A stretch of DNA of 64,000 bases, from the NCBI RefSeq assembly GCF_008973715.1, contig NZ_WBOL01000015.1, positions 29,491 to 93,490 on the forward strand, written 5' to 3'. Position 1 is the first letter of the stretch, and every line of letters starts with the position of its first letter. Below the pieces are notes generated by a model. It did not search any database. It was not told the origin of the DNA and worked only from the letters and a program-made list of their open reading frames with translations. This document shows, in pieces, positions 40,416 through 51,258 of the stretch. Made by a program: the position numbers and the translations under genes. The DNA comes from Nitrincola schmidtii (GTDB lineage Bacteria; Pseudomonadota; Gammaproteobacteria; Pseudomonadales; Balneatricaceae).

Positions 40416-40891
40416 TAACGCTCACGTCTGGCCATCACTTCCGCTGCACGAACCTTTTGCGCCAACTTATCTAAGACACCGTTAACATAACGATGACTTT
40501 CGGTGGCACCAAAGGTTTTTGCCAACTCTACACTTTCATTGATTGCGACACGATAAGGTACTTCGAGTCGCTCAATCAGCTCATAGGCACCGATACGCAG
40601 AACCGCCAACTCTACAGGATCAAGATCATCAACCGTACGATCCAAGAACAATGAGTAGGCTTGATCCAAGGTTTTCGCACGCGCAGTCACGCCGCGCAAC
40701 AACTCACCAAAGAGTGCAACATCCGTATCTGACATGTCATTATTGACACGAAACTGTGCTTCAATCTCGTTGACTGGCAAGGGTGCCATTTGCCACTGAT
40801 ACAGCGCTTGCAAGGTGTAGTTGCGCGCATTACGACGCATCTCTGTGCGTGAATATTTACGCTTTTTTTCTGAACCGGATGACTCACTCAT
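40415..40891 (-). CDS. nusB: Transcription antitermination protein NusB
   Basis: NusB (158 residues) binds boxA RNA with S10 and supports rRNA antitermination. The motifs [13 protein letters not shown] and [35 protein letters not shown] are conserved. A polar N-terminal tail of about 18 residues precedes the domain. It lies 4 nt after ribH, the standard order. Confidence 0.96.
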   Translation of the reverse strand: MSESSGSEKKRKYSRTEMRRNARNYTLQALYQWQMAPLPVNEIEAQFRVNNDMSDTDVALFGELLRGVTARAKTLDQAYSLFLDRTVDDLDPVELAVLRIGAYELIERLEVPYRVAINESVELAKTFGATESHRYVNGVLDKLAQKVRAAEVMARRER

Positions 40892-40895
40892 TCAA

Positions 40896-41375
40896 TCAAG
40901 CCTCAAGGCGACGCATTAGGCTAACCATTTCTAGAGCCGACATGGCTGCTTCAGCGCCTTTGTTACCCGCTTTAGTACCTGAACGCTCAACCGCTTGTTC
41001 AATGCTGTTCACGGTCAGAATGCCGTTCGCTACGGGCAGGTCATAATCCATCATCACTTGTGCGATCCCTTTTGAGCTTTCAGCTGACACATACTCAAAA
41101 TGGGGAGTACCGCCACGAATCACAGCACCCAATGCGATGATCGCATCATCTTTTTTCTGTCCGGCAATCACTTTCACAGCTAAAGGAATCTCAAACGCAC
41201 CGGGCACACGAATAATACGAATATTATCTTCTCTAACACCGTGACGCTTCAGGGTATCTAAAGCACCTTCTAACAGGCTTTCTACCACAAACGCATTGAA
41301 GCGGCCGACCACAATTGCATATTTTCCATCGGCGCTAACAAAATCGCCTTCATAAGTTTTAACTGACATAGTCAC
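40896..41375 (-). CDS. ribH: 6,7-dimethyl-8-ribityllumazine synthase
   Basis: RibH forms the 60-mer or smaller capsid that makes lumazine from the RibA/RibD and RibB products. The 159-residue protein shows [32 protein letters not shown] and [14 protein letters not shown]. It sits between ribBA and nusB. Confidence 0.96.
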   Translation of the reverse strand: MTMSVKTYEGDFVSADGKYAIVVGRFNAFVVESLLEGALDTLKRHGVREDNIRIIRVPGAFEIPLAVKVIAGQKKDDAIIALGAVIRGGTPHFEYVSAESSKGIAQVMMDYDLPVANGILTVNSIEQAVERSGTKAGNKGAEAAMSALEMVSLMRRLEA

Positions 41376-41383
41376 AGTTTCCG

Positions 41384-42505
41384 TTATTCGTCTTGATAAG
41401 GTATGTATTCTTCAATCTCTAAATCAAAGCCAGAGATTGCATTAAACTTCATCGGGGCACTCATTAAGCGCATTTTACCCACGCCTAAGTCACGCAAAAT
41501 TTGTGAACCCGTACCTACCGTTAAGTAGGCACCAGAGGCACTGACGTTTACTTTAGATCGCGCCATACTTCCGTTTAGCATCTGATCCACAGCATCGCCC
41601 AAGTCGATACGATGACCACTGTCTAATAACAGCACCACACCGCTGTCTTCTTCAGCAACGCGACGCAATGCACGACGCATGGTCCACTTTTTCTCTTCAC
41701 TGGTCACCGCGCCTACCACATCTCGTAGCACTTCAGAGCGGATATGCACCCGAACCAACGTGGGCTTTTCAGGTGAAATATCACCTTTGATCATCGCCAA
41801 ATGAGTACAGTTTTTGATTTCATCACGGTAGGTGACGTAGCGGAAAGTACCATATTCCGTAGGTAACTCACCCTCACCTTCACGAGTGATAGTATGCTCA
41901 TTTAAGGTACGGTAATGAATTAAATCAGCAATCGTACCGATTTTTAAGCCATGCTTAGCCGCAAACTTTTCCAGATCGGGACGACGCGCCATACTGCCGT
42001 CATCGTTCATCACTTCGACGATCACCGATGCGGGTGTTAAGCCCGCTAAGCGCGGTAAATCACAACCTGCTTCGGTATGACCGGCACGACTCAACACACC
42101 ACCGGGCTGAGCCATCAATGGGAAAATATGCCCAGGTTGAACAATATCTTCCGCTTTAGCATCGGCTTTAACGGCCACCTGGACTGTATGCGCACGATCG
42201 GCAGCAGAAATACCCGTGGTGACTCCGGTCGCGGCTTCGATGGACAGCGTAAAGTTAGTCGAAAACTGTGCACCGTTACTGCGAACCATCAAAGGCAGGT
42301 TTAACTGCTCACAACGCTCACGTGTCAGCGTTAAACAGATCAGTCCACGCGCATGAGTCGCCATGAAGTTGATATCTTCAGGACGTACTTTCTCTGCGGC
42401 TATCACCAAGTCACCTTCGTTTTCACGATCTTCGTCATCCATCAGGATGACCATTTTGCCTTGGCGTATATCTTCAATTAATTCTTCGGGGCTATTCAGC
42501 TCCAT
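41384..42505 (-). CDS. ribBA: 3,4-dihydroxy-2-butanone 4-phosphate synthase with degenerate GTP cyclohydrolase II domain
   Basis: The N-terminal 200 residues are a complete RibB domain ([38 protein letters not shown]), which makes dihydroxybutanone phosphate from ribulose 5-phosphate. The C-terminal domain has the cyclohydrolase II fold but lacks the zinc cysteines (no CLTGD/CDCG), so that activity is probably lost. Start is ATG 42505 with GGAG seven bases upstream. A full RibA is encoded at 38245-38868. Confidence 0.93.
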   Translation of the reverse strand: MELNSPEELIEDIRQGKMVILMDDEDRENEGDLVIAAEKVRPEDINFMATHARGLICLTLTRERCEQLNLPLMVRSNGAQFSTNFTLSIEAATGVTTGISAADRAHTVQVAVKADAKAEDIVQPGHIFPLMAQPGGVLSRAGHTEAGCDLPRLAGLTPASVIVEVMNDDGSMARRPDLEKFAAKHGLKIGTIADLIHYRTLNEHTITREGEGELPTEYGTFRYVTYRDEIKNCTHLAMIKGDISPEKPTLVRVHIRSEVLRDVVGAVTSEEKKWTMRRALRRVAEEDSGVVLLLDSGHRIDLGDAVDQMLNGSMARSKVNVSASGAYLTVGTGSQILRDLGVGKMRLMSAPMKFNAISGFDLEIEEYIPYQDE

Positions 42506-42525
42506 AGTAACTCTCCGGATTGGTA

Positions 42526-43197
42526 TCAACGGCGCATAAAGCCGTATTCTGCCAGTTTTTCTTGGCTGATACCTGTAGATTCGTTTGAATTCTGGTAATT
42601 TTGACCGCTTCCGGTCAATAAACGCTCTAAATAACGGGCAATTTGATCCACTTCAAGGTGTACCTGACGACCACTTTGATAATGAGCCATAATGGTTTCT
42701 TGAGCCGTGTGCGGCACGATATTCAGCTCAAACAGATCGCCATTCACAGCATTGACGGTCAAACTGACCCCATCCACAGTAATAGAACCCTTGTGCGCAA
42801 TATAACGACTTAAATCACTGGGTGCTTTTAAGGTAAAACGAATCGAACGCGCATCATCGTGACGCTCCACTACTTCACCTAGACCATCAACGTGACCGCT
42901 GACTAAATGACCACCTAAACGACTGCTGGGCGTTAATGCTTTTTCAAGATTAACGGGCTCACCGATTTTTAAATGCTCGAATCGAGTATAGGCTAGGGTT
43001 TCTCGCGATACATCGGCAACAAAGCCATCACCGGGCAATTGCACAGCGGTTAAACACACGCCATTAACAGCAATACTGTCACCCAACTTAACATCCGTCA
43101 GATCCAACTTTCCTGTGCGCAGGGTTAGCTGCATATCGCCATCTTTCATGCGAATATCAGCGACTTCTCCAACAGCTTCAATAATACCTGTAAACAT
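42526..43197 (-). CDS. ribE: Riboflavin synthase alpha chain
   Basis: This 223-residue enzyme dismutates two lumazines to riboflavin. The two-barrel repeat is visible: MFTGIIEAVGEV opens the protein, SIAVNGVCLTAV is in barrel one and SITVDGVSLTVN in barrel two. Length matches E. coli RibC (213). It lies 1 nt after ribD. Confidence 0.95.
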   Translation of the reverse strand: MFTGIIEAVGEVADIRMKDGDMQLTLRTGKLDLTDVKLGDSIAVNGVCLTAVQLPGDGFVADVSRETLAYTRFEHLKIGEPVNLEKALTPSSRLGGHLVSGHVDGLGEVVERHDDARSIRFTLKAPSDLSRYIAHKGSITVDGVSLTVNAVNGDLFELNIVPHTAQETIMAHYQSGRQVHLEVDQIARYLERLLTGSGQNYQNSNESTGISQEKLAEYGFMRR

Positions 43198-43198
43198 C

Positions 43199-44341
43199 TT
43201 AATGCTCCGTAAGCGGCGTATAAGTCATGCGAACATCTGCTCCCAATTGGCGCAGATCCGTTAAAGTCAGCCGTCGTTGCTCAACCATGTTAGTTAACGG
43301 CAATTTCACTAAAGGACGCGCATCACTGCCTAATAAAGTCGGTGCCATATACACCACCCATTCATCGACCAGCGCTTGCTCTATAAAGCTTCCTGCCAGC
43401 ATCGCGCCTGTTTCAACCAATAATTCATTGCACTGTCGTTCTTGAGCTAAATAGTCTAACACTTGGGTGATAGGCAACTGCTTGTTTACTTCGGTTAACG
43501 ATAAAACGGATGTGCCAAGATCAAGCAATGCACGACGTTTGCTGGCATCCGCCTGATCAGTGGTCACCACTAAAACCTGTGCAGGATTTTCCAGTATGTT
43601 AGCGTCCAAGGGTAAACGAAGGTGTGAATCCATCACCACGCGCAACGGCTGATGATCAATACCTTCAGAAACTAAACTTGGATCACGCACCGTTAACTGA
43701 GGATTGTCTAACAGCACGGATCCGATACCGGTCATGATTGCAGAACTTCGCGCACGCAGTCGCTGAACGTCGGCACGTGCTTCGGGGCCCGTAATCCATT
43801 GCGACTCTCCACTGTGCATGGCTGTTCGGCCATCCAAACTCATCGCTGACTTAAGACGAACAAAGGGGCGCTGATGGCGCATCCGTTTAATAAAGCCAGG
43901 GTTCAGTGCTTGTGCTTGATCCGCAAATAAACCACAGGCGACGGTGATGCCTGCTTCTTGTAACTTTTGCAATCCTCGTCCTGCCACCAACGGATTAGGA
44001 TCTTGCATGGCAACCACAACACGCGCTAAACCTGCCTTAACCAAGGCATCCGCACAGGGCGGTGTGCGACCAAAATGACTGCAAGGTTCTAGCGTGACAT
44101 AAGCCGTTGCACCTCTTGCCCGTTCACCTGCTTGCTGTAACGCAAGCGGTTCTGCATGAGGTTCGCCCGCACGCTGATGCCAAGCTTCTCCAATGATTTG
44201 ATCCGCTTTAACGATGACACAACCCACACGAGGGTTAGGATCCGTTGTGTAGAGCCCACGTGCAGCCAACTGCAACGCTCGCGACATGTAAATGCGATCT
44301 TCAGTGGTGAAAGGTTCACTAGAACCGATGACCTGACTCAT
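43199..44341 (-). CDS. ribD: Bifunctional diaminohydroxyphosphoribosylaminopyrimidine deaminase / reductase
   Basis: RibD performs steps two and three of riboflavin synthesis. The N-terminal deaminase has the zinc motifs [10 protein letters not shown] and [14 protein letters not shown]; the C-terminal reductase begins near residue 155 ([17 protein letters not shown]). The start overlaps the nrdR stop by 4 nt. No FMN riboswitch precedes this cluster. Confidence 0.95.
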   Translation of the reverse strand: MSQVIGSSEPFTTEDRIYMSRALQLAARGLYTTDPNPRVGCVIVKADQIIGEAWHQRAGEPHAEPLALQQAGERARGATAYVTLEPCSHFGRTPPCADALVKAGLARVVVAMQDPNPLVAGRGLQKLQEAGITVACGLFADQAQALNPGFIKRMRHQRPFVRLKSAMSLDGRTAMHSGESQWITGPEARADVQRLRARSSAIMTGIGSVLLDNPQLTVRDPSLVSEGIDHQPLRVVMDSHLRLPLDANILENPAQVLVVTTDQADASKRRALLDLGTSVLSLTEVNKQLPITQVLDYLAQERQCNELLVETGAMLAGSFIEQALVDEWVVYMAPTLLGSDARPLVKLPLTNMVEQRRLTLTDLRQLGADVRMTYTPLTEH

Positions 44342-44829
44342 TCACTAACCTCGGATGAGGACTCGCTCGCCGAGGGTTGATTGGAAGAAAGACGATCAAT
44401 TTCCTGACGGAACTGGTCAATATCTTGGAAACTTCGATACACAGAAGCGAAGCGAACGTAAGCAACCTGATCAAGTTTGTGCAGCTCTTGCATGACGGCT
44501 TCACCGACATCACGTGAGGGAACTTCTCGCTCACCCGTTGCGCGAAGGCGATGTTTGATGCGCGTTAAACAAGCTTCAAACTCTTCGACACTCACCGGAC
44601 GCTTTTCCAAAGCACGCTGGATACCTGCTCGAAGTTTGTCTTCATCGAAAGGTTGGCGGGTACCATCGTTTTTGACCACTTTAGGCATTAACAGCTCAGC
44701 GGCTTCAAAGGTGGTAAAACGCTCATGGCAGCTGATACATTCACGACGCCGACGGATCTGCTGACCCTCAGCGACGAGCCTGGAGTCAACCACCTTGGTT
44801 TCATGTTCGCCACAAAATGGACAATGCAT
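44338..44829 (-). CDS. nrdR: Transcriptional repressor NrdR
   Basis: NrdR senses nucleotides and represses ribonucleotide reductase genes. The 163-residue protein has an N-terminal zinc ribbon ([11 protein letters not shown]...CISCHERF) and an ATP-cone domain from about residue 47 ([20 protein letters not shown]). A Ser-rich tail ends the protein. It lies between glyA and ribD on the same strand, the common glyA-nrdR-ribD order. Confidence 0.95.
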   Translation of the reverse strand: MHCPFCGEHETKVVDSRLVAEGQQIRRRRECISCHERFTTFEAAELLMPKVVKNDGTRQPFDEDKLRAGIQRALEKRPVSVEEFEACLTRIKHRLRATGEREVPSRDVGEAVMQELHKLDQVAYVRFASVYRSFQDIDQFRQEIDRLSSNQPSASESSSEVSE

Positions 44830-44902
44830 CTGCTGCCTCGGTACTAAAGAGCGTTGATAGGTACTCTACGAGCACCTATTTTTTAACTGCTTATTTTTTA
44901 AA

Positions 44903-46159
44903 TCACTTATAGACAGGGAAGCGTGAGCAGATCTCTTTAACCTGGCTCTTCACCTTAGCAATGGTTTCTTCATTGTTAATATCGTCTAGGATATCGCAAA
45001 TCCAACCCGCTAATTGTTCCACTTCCGCCTCTTTAAAGCCACGACGCGTCACCGCAGGGGTGCCGATACGCAAGCCAGAGGTCACAAAGGGTGAACGAGG
45101 GTCATTAGGAACAGAGTTCTTATTCACGGTGATATTGGCACGACCAAGCGCAGCATCGGCATCTTTACCAGTAATATCTTTCTTAATCAGATCCACTAAG
45201 AACAAGTGATCTTCAGTGCCACCCGATACAATATCAACACCACGAGCTTGGAACACACTGACCATCGCCTTTGCATTCTTCACGACTTGTGCTTGATATT
45301 CCTTCCACTCTGGCTCCATCGCTTCTTTAAAGCAGACCGCTTTGGCAGCGATCACATGCATTAATGGACCGCCCTGAGACTCAGGGAAAACAGCGAAATT
45401 AAGTTTTTTCTGAAGATCTTCGTCTGCACGAGCTGATAAAATCAAACCACCACGTGGACCGCCCAAGGTTTTGTGAGTCGTTGTGGTTACAACATCCGCC
45501 AACTGAACAGGTGATGGATAAACACCCGCGGCAACAAGACCTGCAATATGCGCCATATCGACGAACAGGTAAGCACCCACTTTGTCCGCAATATCACGGA
45601 AACGCTGCCAATCCACAATGAGTGAATACGCAGAAAAACCTGCAATAATCATGCGTGGTTTATGCTCTAGCGCCAGCGCTTCCACTTGATCGTAGTCGAT
45701 TTCACCAGTCTGTTCGTTCAGGCCATATTGCACAGCATTATAGATACGACCCGAGAAAGAAACCGATGCACCGTGGGTTAAGTGACCACCGTGAGCCAAG
45801 CTCATCCCTAAAATAGTATCACCGGGTTTACACAGCGCCATAAATACTGCTGCATTGGCTTGTGAACCCGAGTGAGGCTGTACGTTAGCATAAGTCGCGC
45901 CGAACAGTTCCTTCGCACGATCAATCGCAAGATCTTCTACGATATCAACGTACTCACAACCACCATAGTAACGCTTGGCAGGATAGCCTTCGGCATACTT
46001 ATTGGTCAGTTCAGAACCCTGTGCTTCCATGACACGTGGACTGGTGTAGTTTTCAGATGCGATCAATTCGATATGCTCTTCTTGACGCGTCGCTTCGGAC
46101 TGCATGGCAGACCAGAGTTCCGGATCATAACCGGCGATTGTCATGGCTTTGCTGAACAT
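44903..46159 (-). CDS. glyA: Serine hydroxymethyltransferase
   Basis: GlyA interconverts serine and glycine with tetrahydrofolate. The PLP lysine is in [13 protein letters not shown], and [12 protein letters not shown] and [10 protein letters not shown] are conserved. The ATG at 46159 ([12 protein letters not shown]) has AGAGGAAG upstream and gives 418 residues, like E. coli (417). A frame extension to 46228 is rejected. A TATAAT box on the reverse strand at 46246-46251 is the likely -10. Confidence 0.96.
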   Translation of the reverse strand: MFSKAMTIAGYDPELWSAMQSEATRQEEHIELIASENYTSPRVMEAQGSELTNKYAEGYPAKRYYGGCEYVDIVEDLAIDRAKELFGATYANVQPHSGSQANAAVFMALCKPGDTILGMSLAHGGHLTHGASVSFSGRIYNAVQYGLNEQTGEIDYDQVEALALEHKPRMIIAGFSAYSLIVDWQRFRDIADKVGAYLFVDMAHIAGLVAAGVYPSPVQLADVVTTTTHKTLGGPRGGLILSARADEDLQKKLNFAVFPESQGGPLMHVIAAKAVCFKEAMEPEWKEYQAQVVKNAKAMVSVFQARGVDIVSGGTEDHLFLVDLIKKDITGKDADAALGRANITVNKNSVPNDPRSPFVTSGLRIGTPAVTRRGFKEAEVEQLAGWICDILDDINNEETIAKVKSQVKEICSRFPVYK

Positions 46160-46410
46160 GGGCTTCCTCTGAATGATGACCAAGTTGGACGGCGCTTGAT
46201 TTAAGCTCAGCGCAAAAATGTACGCCACCCTGAAAAAAGAGCCACATTATAGTACAAAGTCTAGGCAGAAGGCACATGAAAGGCGATCATCTGTGCTTGA
46301 AAAGATTTTAAGTGAGGCACCCACTCTCGTCCTTATAAGCTAAATAAGGTAGTATTTGCCCATCAAAATTAAATGTCACACCTCAACAGAATACCTTAAC
46401 GGATAGTCTC

Positions 46411-48069
46411 ATGGCTCAATACGTATACAGCATGAATCGCGTTGGCAAAATTGTGCCGCCAAAGCGTGAAATTTTGAAAGATATCTCTTTATCCTTTTTC
46501 CCAGGCGCCAAGATTGGTGTGTTGGGTCTTAACGGTTCGGGTAAATCTTCTTTACTGAAAATTATGGCAGGGCTGGACCAAGAATACATTGGTGAAGCAC
46601 GCCCAATGCCGGGCATTAAGGTGGGTTACCTGCCACAAGAACCTGAACTAGATGACAGCAAAACGGTTAGAGAAATCATTGAAGAAGCCGTTTCTGATGT
46701 GAAAGGCGCGTTGACTGAGCTAGATGAAGTCTATGCTGCTTATGCCGATCCAGATGCAGACTTTGATGCACTGGCTAAAAGACAAGCGGAATTAGAGAAC
46801 CTGATTCAAGCGAAAGATGGCCATAACATCGACAACGCCCTTGAACGTGCTGCCGATGCTTTGCGTTTGCCGCCTTGGGATGCTTCAGTGGCCGTGCTAT
46901 CGGGTGGTGAGCGTCGCCGCGTTGCGCTGTGCCGTTTGCTGCTGGATAACCCAGACATGCTGCTACTTGACGAGCCAACCAACCATTTGGATGCAGAGTC
47001 CATTGCCTGGATCGAGCGCTTCCTGCAAGAGTACCCAGGTACTGTGGTAGCAATTACCCACGACCGTTATTTCTTGGATAACGCCGCTGGTTGGATTCTG
47101 GAACTTGACCGTGGACGCGGCATTCCATACGAAGGTAACTACTCTTCTTGGTTAGAGCAGAAAGAGCAACGCTTAGAGACAGAAGCCAAACAAGAAGCTT
47201 CTCATCGCAAAGCGATCAAGTCTGAATTGGAATGGGTTCGCCAAGGTGCTAAAGGTCGCCAAGCCAAGTCTAAATCACGCTTGAAGCAGTTTGAAGAGAT
47301 GAACTCTCGTGAATTCCAACAGCGCAATGAAACCCAAGAGATCTACATTCCACCCGGACCACGTTTGGGTGACAAGGTAATCGAACTGCACAATGTCACC
47401 AAGTCTTATGATGGTAAGTTGCTGTTTGAAAATCTTAGCCTGTCGATTCCTCAAGGCGCCATTGTGGGGATCATCGGTCCTAACGGTGCAGGTAAATCTA
47501 CCTTGTTCCGCATGATTACTGGAGAAGAGAAACCTGACTCAGGTGAAATCGAAATCGGTAGTACCGTTAAACTGGCGTATGTGAATCAGTCTCGCGAACT
47601 GGAAGGCAACAAGACGGTGTTCGAAGAGATTTCCGATGGTCAAGATATCATTACCGTGGGTACTTACCAGACACCGTCTCGAGCTTACTGCGGACGCTTC
47701 AATTTCAAAGGATCTGATCAACAGAAGTTCGTCAAAGATCTGTCCGGTGGTGAGCGCAACCGTTTGCACATGGCTAAACTGTTGAAAGAAGGCGGTAACG
47801 TTCTGCTTCTCGATGAACCAACCAACGATTTAGACGTTGAAACGCTGCGTGCACTGGAAGAAGCCATTCTTGCCTTCCCAGGCTCTGCCGTAGTTATCTC
47901 GCACGATCGCTGGTTCTTAGACCGTGTCTGTACTCACATGATCGCCTATGAAGGTGACTCTCAAGTAGCCTTCTTTGAAGGTAACTATACCGAGTACGCT
48001 GAAGACTATCGCAAACGCCATGGCAAAGATCATCAGCCAGAGCGCATCAAGTACAAGCGGATGAATTAA
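46411..48069 (+). CDS. ettA: Energy-dependent translational throttle protein EttA
   Basis: EttA is an ABC-F ATPase that binds the ribosomal E site and gates the first elongation step according to ATP/ADP. The 552-residue protein has two ABC domains (Walker A GLNGSGKSS and GPNGAGKST; signatures LSGGERRR and LSGGERNR; Walker B LLLDEPTNHLDAES and LLLDEPTNDLDVET). The EttA start MAQYVYSMNRVGKIVPPKREIL and arm insertion near residue 95 are typical. Its end overlaps the convergent GGDEF gene. Confidence 0.96.
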   Translation: MAQYVYSMNRVGKIVPPKREILKDISLSFFPGAKIGVLGLNGSGKSSLLKIMAGLDQEYIGEARPMPGIKVGYLPQEPELDDSKTVREIIEEAVSDVKGALTELDEVYAAYADPDADFDALAKRQAELENLIQAKDGHNIDNALERAADALRLPPWDASVAVLSGGERRRVALCRLLLDNPDMLLLDEPTNHLDAESIAWIERFLQEYPGTVVAITHDRYFLDNAAGWILELDRGRGIPYEGNYSSWLEQKEQRLETEAKQEASHRKAIKSELEWVRQGAKGRQAKSKSRLKQFEEMNSREFQQRNETQEIYIPPGPRLGDKVIELHNVTKSYDGKLLFENLSLSIPQGAIVGIIGPNGAGKSTLFRMITGEEKPDSGEIEIGSTVKLAYVNQSRELEGNKTVFEEISDGQDIITVGTYQTPSRAYCGRFNFKGSDQQKFVKDLSGGERNRLHMAKLLKEGGNVLLLDEPTNDLDVETLRALEEAILAFPGSAVVISHDRWFLDRVCTHMIAYEGDSQVAFFEGNYTEYAEDYRKRHGKDHQPERIKYKRMN

Positions 48070-49154
48070 TCCGCCAGGACATACTGATCTCGGCCGCTGT
48101 TTTTGGCAAAGTAAAGTGCCTCATCAGCGCGCCGAATCAGATCAGACTGACCCTCATCACTTTTCAATACCGCCACACCGATGCTCGTGGTAAATCCTAC
48201 TTCCTCTCCGCTAGGCACTCTGACCATCACTTCCCGGCAAGCTTCACCTATTTGAGCAGCCACAGATGCCGCTTTTTCTGCATTCATACCAGGCAACACC
48301 ATCAAAAATTCTTCACCACCGAAACGCCCAGCCAGATCAATTTTTTTCCGGGCATGCTTTTTCAAAATATCCGCAAATTTCTTCAGCACAATATCGCCAG
48401 CAGCATGACCATAGTTATCGTTGAAACCTTTAAACTTATCCAAATCAAACAGAAGCACCGCCAATGGTGATTTTTCTGTACGACAAGAGTCGATATCTGT
48501 TTCCAGTTGCTCTAAGACTAAACGACGGTTAGCCAAGCCGGTTAACGAATCACGCGTCGCTTGTCGATATAAAATCAGCAGCATGTTTAACTGATTCACC
48601 GATGCCCAACCCGCCACAATGGCCAGCACAATCAACAACCATAAGGTATTGATGCCTGCTACATAACCGATCACTCCACTACTAAACTGAGTCACGACCT
48701 CAACCAGTGTAAGTAATAGCGTCAACCCAAACACTTCAATAATAGCGAGCGGGAAAATTGCCATCATGCAGATAATCATAAACGGGAAAAACTGATATCC
48801 CGCAACACTCTGCTCATACCCATGAACAATTAACATTGCATTACAAAAAAGATGAAAAGCCGTTAACCCTGTGAAAAGTAAAACAAGCCTAATTAGTGCC
48901 AAACGTCGGCTATAAGGGCGCACCCACCAACTGAACAAAGCTAAAAAGAAGACACTGCTGATTAACCTAGCAATGGCAATTGGCCACTGCACATCAACAG
49001 GAAGCAACCATTGATCGACAAAAATCCAAGCACTTTGCAACACTGCCAGTATCAACGCAATGATGCGCACTCTTCTGAAAATATAGAAACTACGAGTGTG
49101 TTGAAAGTAGTGCGTATGGCTTCGAGCTGAAAACAACTCAAGAAAGGGATACAT
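48066..49154 (-). CDS. Membrane-bound diguanylate cyclase (GGDEF)
   Basis: This 362-residue protein has six or so N-terminal membrane helices (residues 28-195) and a C-terminal GGDEF domain. DSLTGLANRRLVLEQL begins the domain and FGGEEFLMVLPG is the active site, with the signature intact, so cyclic di-GMP synthesis is expected. The inhibitory I-site reads KKID rather than RxxD. A PilZ-domain gene lies 202 nt away, divergently. Confidence 0.88.
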   Translation of the reverse strand: MYPFLELFSARSHTHYFQHTRSFYIFRRVRIIALILAVLQSAWIFVDQWLLPVDVQWPIAIARLISSVFFLALFSWWVRPYSRRLALIRLVLLFTGLTAFHLFCNAMLIVHGYEQSVAGYQFFPFMIICMMAIFPLAIIEVFGLTLLLTLVEVVTQFSSGVIGYVAGINTLWLLIVLAIVAGWASVNQLNMLLILYRQATRDSLTGLANRRLVLEQLETDIDSCRTEKSPLAVLLFDLDKFKGFNDNYGHAAGDIVLKKFADILKKHARKKIDLAGRFGGEEFLMVLPGMNAEKAASVAAQIGEACREVMVRVPSGEEVGFTTSIGVAVLKSDEGQSDLIRRADEALYFAKNSGRDQYVLAD

Positions 49155-49356
49155 CTTATTACTCCTTTTCTTGCACGCTTAATGCAGACAGATTTTGGTT
49201 ACTGTGATAATTTTGAATCAAGCATAGCTGAGTGTCGACGAACTCACCATCATCACAAGAATAAGATTAACCTTGATGATCGCTTTGTACTAAACTGTCT
49301 TTAGATAAGGCACATAGATAAGTGTCGGACTGTATTCATCAGAAGAGGAAAGCAGA

Positions 49357-49725
49357 GTGAATAGCCCAGAACAAGAACGCCGCCGCTTTACCCGAATTCA
49401 CTTTGATGCTGAGTGTGAAGTACATTACCCCGGTGGCGCTATCGTCATGCAGTTAGTCGATATCTCTTTGCGTGGCGTGCTGCTTCGATTCGATCATAAA
49501 CTCTCCCTTGAGATTGGCGGTGAAGCCGAGGTCAACATCTATCTTGCGAATGACGTTTTGATTCGCATGAAAACCCAACTCAATTACGCCCAACCACCTA
49601 ACTATGGTTTTTTTGTTAAAGAGATAGATTTAGAAAGCATGTCACACCTGCGCCGCCTGCTGGAATTAAACCTCGGCGACGAAGCATTGCTTGAGCGCGA
49701 ATTAGAACACATGGTTGAAGATTGA
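49357..49725 (+). CDS. PilZ-domain cyclic di-GMP-binding protein
   Basis: This 122-residue protein is a single PilZ domain. The two c-di-GMP-binding motifs are present: RRFTR (RxxxR) near residue 6 and DISLRG (DxSxxG) near residue 29. It has no other domain, so it probably acts through protein contact. Divergent from a diguanylate cyclase gene, it may be that enzyme's effector. It converges with radA with a 3-nt gap. Confidence 0.88.
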   Translation: MNSPEQERRRFTRIHFDAECEVHYPGGAIVMQLVDISLRGVLLRFDHKLSLEIGGEAEVNIYLANDVLIRMKTQLNYAQPPNYGFFVKEIDLESMSHLRRLLELNLGDEALLERELEHMVED

Positions 49726-49728
49726 TCA

Positions 49729-51114
49729 TTAAACTTGATCCAGCGCTTCAACCAACTTACTGACACCAATCACTTCAATGCCGGGAATTTTTTCTCTAGG
49801 CACATTGGCTTTGGGTACGATGGCACGCTTAAAGCCATGTTTCGCCGCTTCACGAATACGCTCTTGACCATTGGGTACGGGGCGAATTTCACCCGACAAA
49901 CCCACTTCACCGAATACAATTAATTCTTGCGATAAAGGCTGATCACGAAAGCTCGACACTATAGCCAAAAGCAAAGCAAGGTCAGCACTAGTTTCCAAAA
50001 CCCGCACGCCACCCACCACATTCACAAACACATCTTGATCGCCGGTCATCAAGCCACCATGACGATTTAACACGGCGAGCAGCATCGCTAAACGATTTTG
50101 CTCCAACCCCACCGCAACACGCCTCGGATTAGACAAATGCGAGGTATCGACTAACGCCTGAAGCTCTACTAACAGCGGCCGCGTACCTTCCCAAACCACA
50201 ATCACCACACTACCGGCACTGGGTTCATCACCGCGTGTTAGGAAAATAGAGCTGGGATTACGCACTTCCTTTAAGCCGTTTTCCATCATCGCAAAAACGC
50301 CTAATTCATTCACCGCACCAAAACGGTTTTTATGGCTGCGCAACGTCCGAAAGCGGCTATCTGAAGAACCTTCCAACTGCAAAGAACAGTCGATCATATG
50401 TTCCAAAACTTTGGGGCCTGCCAATGAACCATCTTTGGTGACATGGCCAACCAAAAACAATACCGTACCGGTTTGCTTAGCAAATCGTGTTAAATAGGCT
50501 GCCGACTCACGTACCTGCGAAACCGATCCGGGCGCAGATTGCACATCCGCCACATGCATGACCTGAATAGAATCAATAACGATGACTTTGGGTTGCAACT
50601 GCTGAGCAACATCACAAATGGTTTCAACCGAGGTTTCAGAAAGCATTTTCAAATGATCTGCTTTTAATCCTAATCGTGCCGCACGCATGGCTACCTGCTG
50701 CAAAGATTCTTCACCCGTCACATACAGCGCAGGATAGTGGCCTGCTAAATGACACAGCGTTTGCAGCAACAAAGTACTTTTACCCGCACCTGGATGGCCA
50801 CCAATGAGCACCGCAGAACCGGGCACTAGTCCACCGCCTAACACGCGATCCAACTCGCCCGTACCGGTAGCAATCCGAGGCATCGCTTCAAGATCAACTT
50901 CACTTAAACTAATGACACGTTTGTGGGCACTAAGGTTAGCATCCCCTGCATAGCCTTCAAATCGCGCACCCCGACTGGCAGATGATGAAGCCGCACTGCT
51001 GAGTCGAACTTCCGTCAGCGTATTCCATGCACCGCAGGCACTGCATTGACCTTGCCATTTAGTGTAATCAGCGCCACAGTCGTTACACACATATGCAGAT
51101 TTAGCCTTGGCCAT
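49729..51114 (-). CDS. radA: DNA repair helicase RadA
   Basis: RadA (Sms) promotes branch migration in recombinational repair. The N-terminal C4 zinc finger is CNDCGADYTKWQGQCSACG; the RecA-like domain has GGHPGAGKST; the RadA-specific KNRFGAVNE motif and a Lon-like C-terminal domain follow. The ATG at 51114 (MAKAKSAYVC) gives 461 residues, the usual length. The open frame extends to 51231 but lacks family similarity there. Confidence 0.96.
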   Translation of the reverse strand: MAKAKSAYVCNDCGADYTKWQGQCSACGAWNTLTEVRLSSAASSSASRGARFEGYAGDANLSAHKRVISLSEVDLEAMPRIATGTGELDRVLGGGLVPGSAVLIGGHPGAGKSTLLLQTLCHLAGHYPALYVTGEESLQQVAMRAARLGLKADHLKMLSETSVETICDVAQQLQPKVIVIDSIQVMHVADVQSAPGSVSQVRESAAYLTRFAKQTGTVLFLVGHVTKDGSLAGPKVLEHMIDCSLQLEGSSDSRFRTLRSHKNRFGAVNELGVFAMMENGLKEVRNPSSIFLTRGDEPSAGSVVIVVWEGTRPLLVELQALVDTSHLSNPRRVAVGLEQNRLAMLLAVLNRHGGLMTGDQDVFVNVVGGVRVLETSADLALLLAIVSSFRDQPLSQELIVFGEVGLSGEIRPVPNGQERIREAAKHGFKRAIVPKANVPREKIPGIEVIGVSKLVEALDQV

Positions 51115-51258
51115 TAGTGCTGTTTCCCTGTCATGAAAAAGTTTGATCAAATTAATTGCATGAGCATTGTAACGAGTTGACAAAACAAAACCAAAATCTG
51201 CTACTTTATAAGGCACAGATCTAACAAACATCCTAACAACATATAAAAGAGAATAACG

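Noticed and set aside
44830..46410. Glycine riboswitch before glyA or FMN riboswitch before the rib genes
   Set aside because: The gaps upstream of glyA and nrdR-ribD are short or lack the conserved cores of these riboswitches as I know them.
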